A stretch of DNA of 6,131 nt from Gemmataceae bacterium (GTDB taxonomy: Bacteria; Planctomycetota; Planctomycetia; Gemmatales; Gemmataceae), in NCBI GenBank assembly GCA_020847555.1, contig JADLBT010000176.1, positions 1-6,131 of the forward strand, written 5' to 3'. Positions 5,424 to 6,131 of the stretch are shown piece after piece. The position numbers and the translations under genes are program-made. Position 1 is the first letter of the stretch; each line of letters starts with the position of its first letter. The notes beneath the pieces are model-generated. The model was given only the letters and a program-made list of their open reading frames with translations. It made no database searches and was not told the DNA's origin.

Positions 5424-6131
5424 CAGAGCGTTCCTCGATCAACTCGAAGAGCGGCTTTACCTCGCCGATGTCGGCACCGTCGCCACCACCGAGATCGTCG
5501 AGCGCGTCCGCCAGGCGTTCCTCGACAAGGAGATTACCGGCGACGTCGAGGCGTTCGTCAAGGAGCAGCTCAAGGGGCTGCTGTCGTCCGCCAGCGAGGG
5601 GATCGCCTACGCCCCGTCCGGGTCAACGGTCGTGATGGTGGCCGGCGTCAACGGCTCGGGCAAGACCACGTCCATCGCGAAGCTGGCGTACCGGCTGCAG
5701 AAGGACGAGGGCAAGAAGGTGCTCGTCGCCGCGTGCGACACGTTCCGGGCGGCCGCCGTCGAGCAGCTGACGGTGTGGAGCCAGCGGATCGGGTGCGACA
5801 TCGTCAAGGCCCAGCAGGGTAGCGACCCGGCCGCCGTCGCCCACGACGCCTGCGAGCGCGCCAAGGCGCGCGAGTACGACGTGCTCATCGTGGACACCGC
5901 CGGCCGGCTCCACACCCAGGCCCACCTGATGCGCGAACTGGAGAAGATCCACCGGGTCGTCACCAAGCAGATCCCGGGGGCGCCGCACGAGGTGCTGCTC
6001 GTCCTCGACGCGACCAGTGGCCAGAACGCGATCATTCAGGCGGAGATGTTCAAGAAGACGGTCCACTGCACCGGCGTCATCCTCGCCAAGCTGGACGGGA
6101 CGGCCAAGGGCGGCGCGATCTTCGGCGTGAA
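5320..6131 (+). CDS. ftsY: Signal recognition particle receptor FtsY, 3'-truncated
   Basis: The frame runs from ATG 5320 to the window end without a stop, giving 270 complete codons. FtsY is the SRP-family GTPase that receives ribosome-SRP complexes at the inner membrane and delivers nascent membrane proteins to SecYEG. A short N-terminal amphipathic stretch (about 10-28, GLAKTRSLFSGVAQLF) could be the membrane-targeting helix. There is no long acidic A domain as in E. coli. The helical N domain follows (about 30-95, with FLDQLEERLYLADVG), then the G domain: P-loop GVNGSGKTT (109-117), DTFRAAA (140-146), DTAGR (192-196) and AKLDG (256-260, where many members have TKLDG), then TAKGG (261-265). 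The remaining C-terminal part, roughly 35-40 residues, lies beyond the window. Ffh is excluded because the P-loop lies close to the N-terminus after a short N domain, and the DTFRAAA-plus-VNGSGKTT combination is typical of FtsY. Translation probably couples to the PHP gene, whose 3' end it overlaps by 104 bases. Confidence 0.93.
   Translation, partial: MVFRAIFNKIKQGLAKTRSLFSGVAQLFRLKGRVDRAFLDQLEERLYLADVGTVATTEIVERVRQAFLDKEITGDVEAFVKEQLKGLLSSASEGIAYAPSGSTVVMVAGVNGSGKTTSIAKLAYRLQKDEGKKVLVAACDTFRAAAVEQLTVWSQRIGCDIVKAQQGSDPAAVAHDACERAKAREYDVLIVDTAGRLHTQAHLMRELEKIHRVVTKQIPGAPHEVLLVLDATSGQNAIIQAEMFKKTVHCTGVILAKLDGTAKGGAIFGV

Noticed and set aside
5420..5635. A 71-codon plus-strand frame starting near the PHP stop
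   Set aside because: It is a Ser/Arg/Pro-rich off-frame reading of the ftsY N domain, which is clearly coding in the other frame.
5607..6066. Two overlapping minus-strand frames (142 and 147 codons) opposite ftsY
   Set aside because: The + strand has all FtsY G-domain motifs through this stretch, and the antisense products have no recognisable features.

Overview
The window is GC-rich DNA, about two thirds G+C by eye, with strong G/C bias at third codon positions. All supported genes lie on the + strand. The gene set, the compact NusB and the short FtsY without a long acidic N-terminal domain would suit a planctomycete, perhaps of the Gemmataceae. That is an impression from the proteins, not a demonstrated placement.

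Positions 1-3905 hold the 3' end of what looks like a surface-polysaccharide gene cluster. In order they are the C-terminal part of a class I SAM-dependent methyltransferase, a Wzt-type ABC-transporter ATPase fused to a C-terminal carbohydrate-recognition-type domain, and a 634-residue radical SAM protein. The first two genes overlap by ATGA, and the third follows after 94 bases, so they are probably co-transcribed. The membrane permease (Wzm-type) and glycosyltransferases expected with such an ATPase are not here and presumably lie upstream. The radical SAM protein is the most unusual item. Its SPASM-like auxiliary-cluster cysteines sit at the N-terminus, before the CxxxCxxC core, and a patterned beta-rich insert I cannot assign lies between them.

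Positions 3906-4019 are the only real intergenic gap. It contains a terminator-like hairpin just after the radical SAM stop and a sigma-70-like promoter candidate ahead of the next gene. It marks the boundary between the accessory cluster and housekeeping genes.

Positions 4020-6131 hold a tightly packed set: nusB (transcription antitermination in rRNA operons), a PHP-domain phosphoesterase related to the TrpH/YciV family, and the first 270 codons of ftsY (signal recognition particle receptor GTPase), which runs off the window. nusB and the PHP gene are 3 bases apart. The PHP gene overlaps ftsY by 104 bases in a different frame, which is unusually long. No tRNA, rRNA, CRISPR array, insertion sequence or attachment site was seen.

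I see no clear new defence or mobile system. The best candidate for something undescribed is the inverted-order radical SAM protein in a glycan-export operon.
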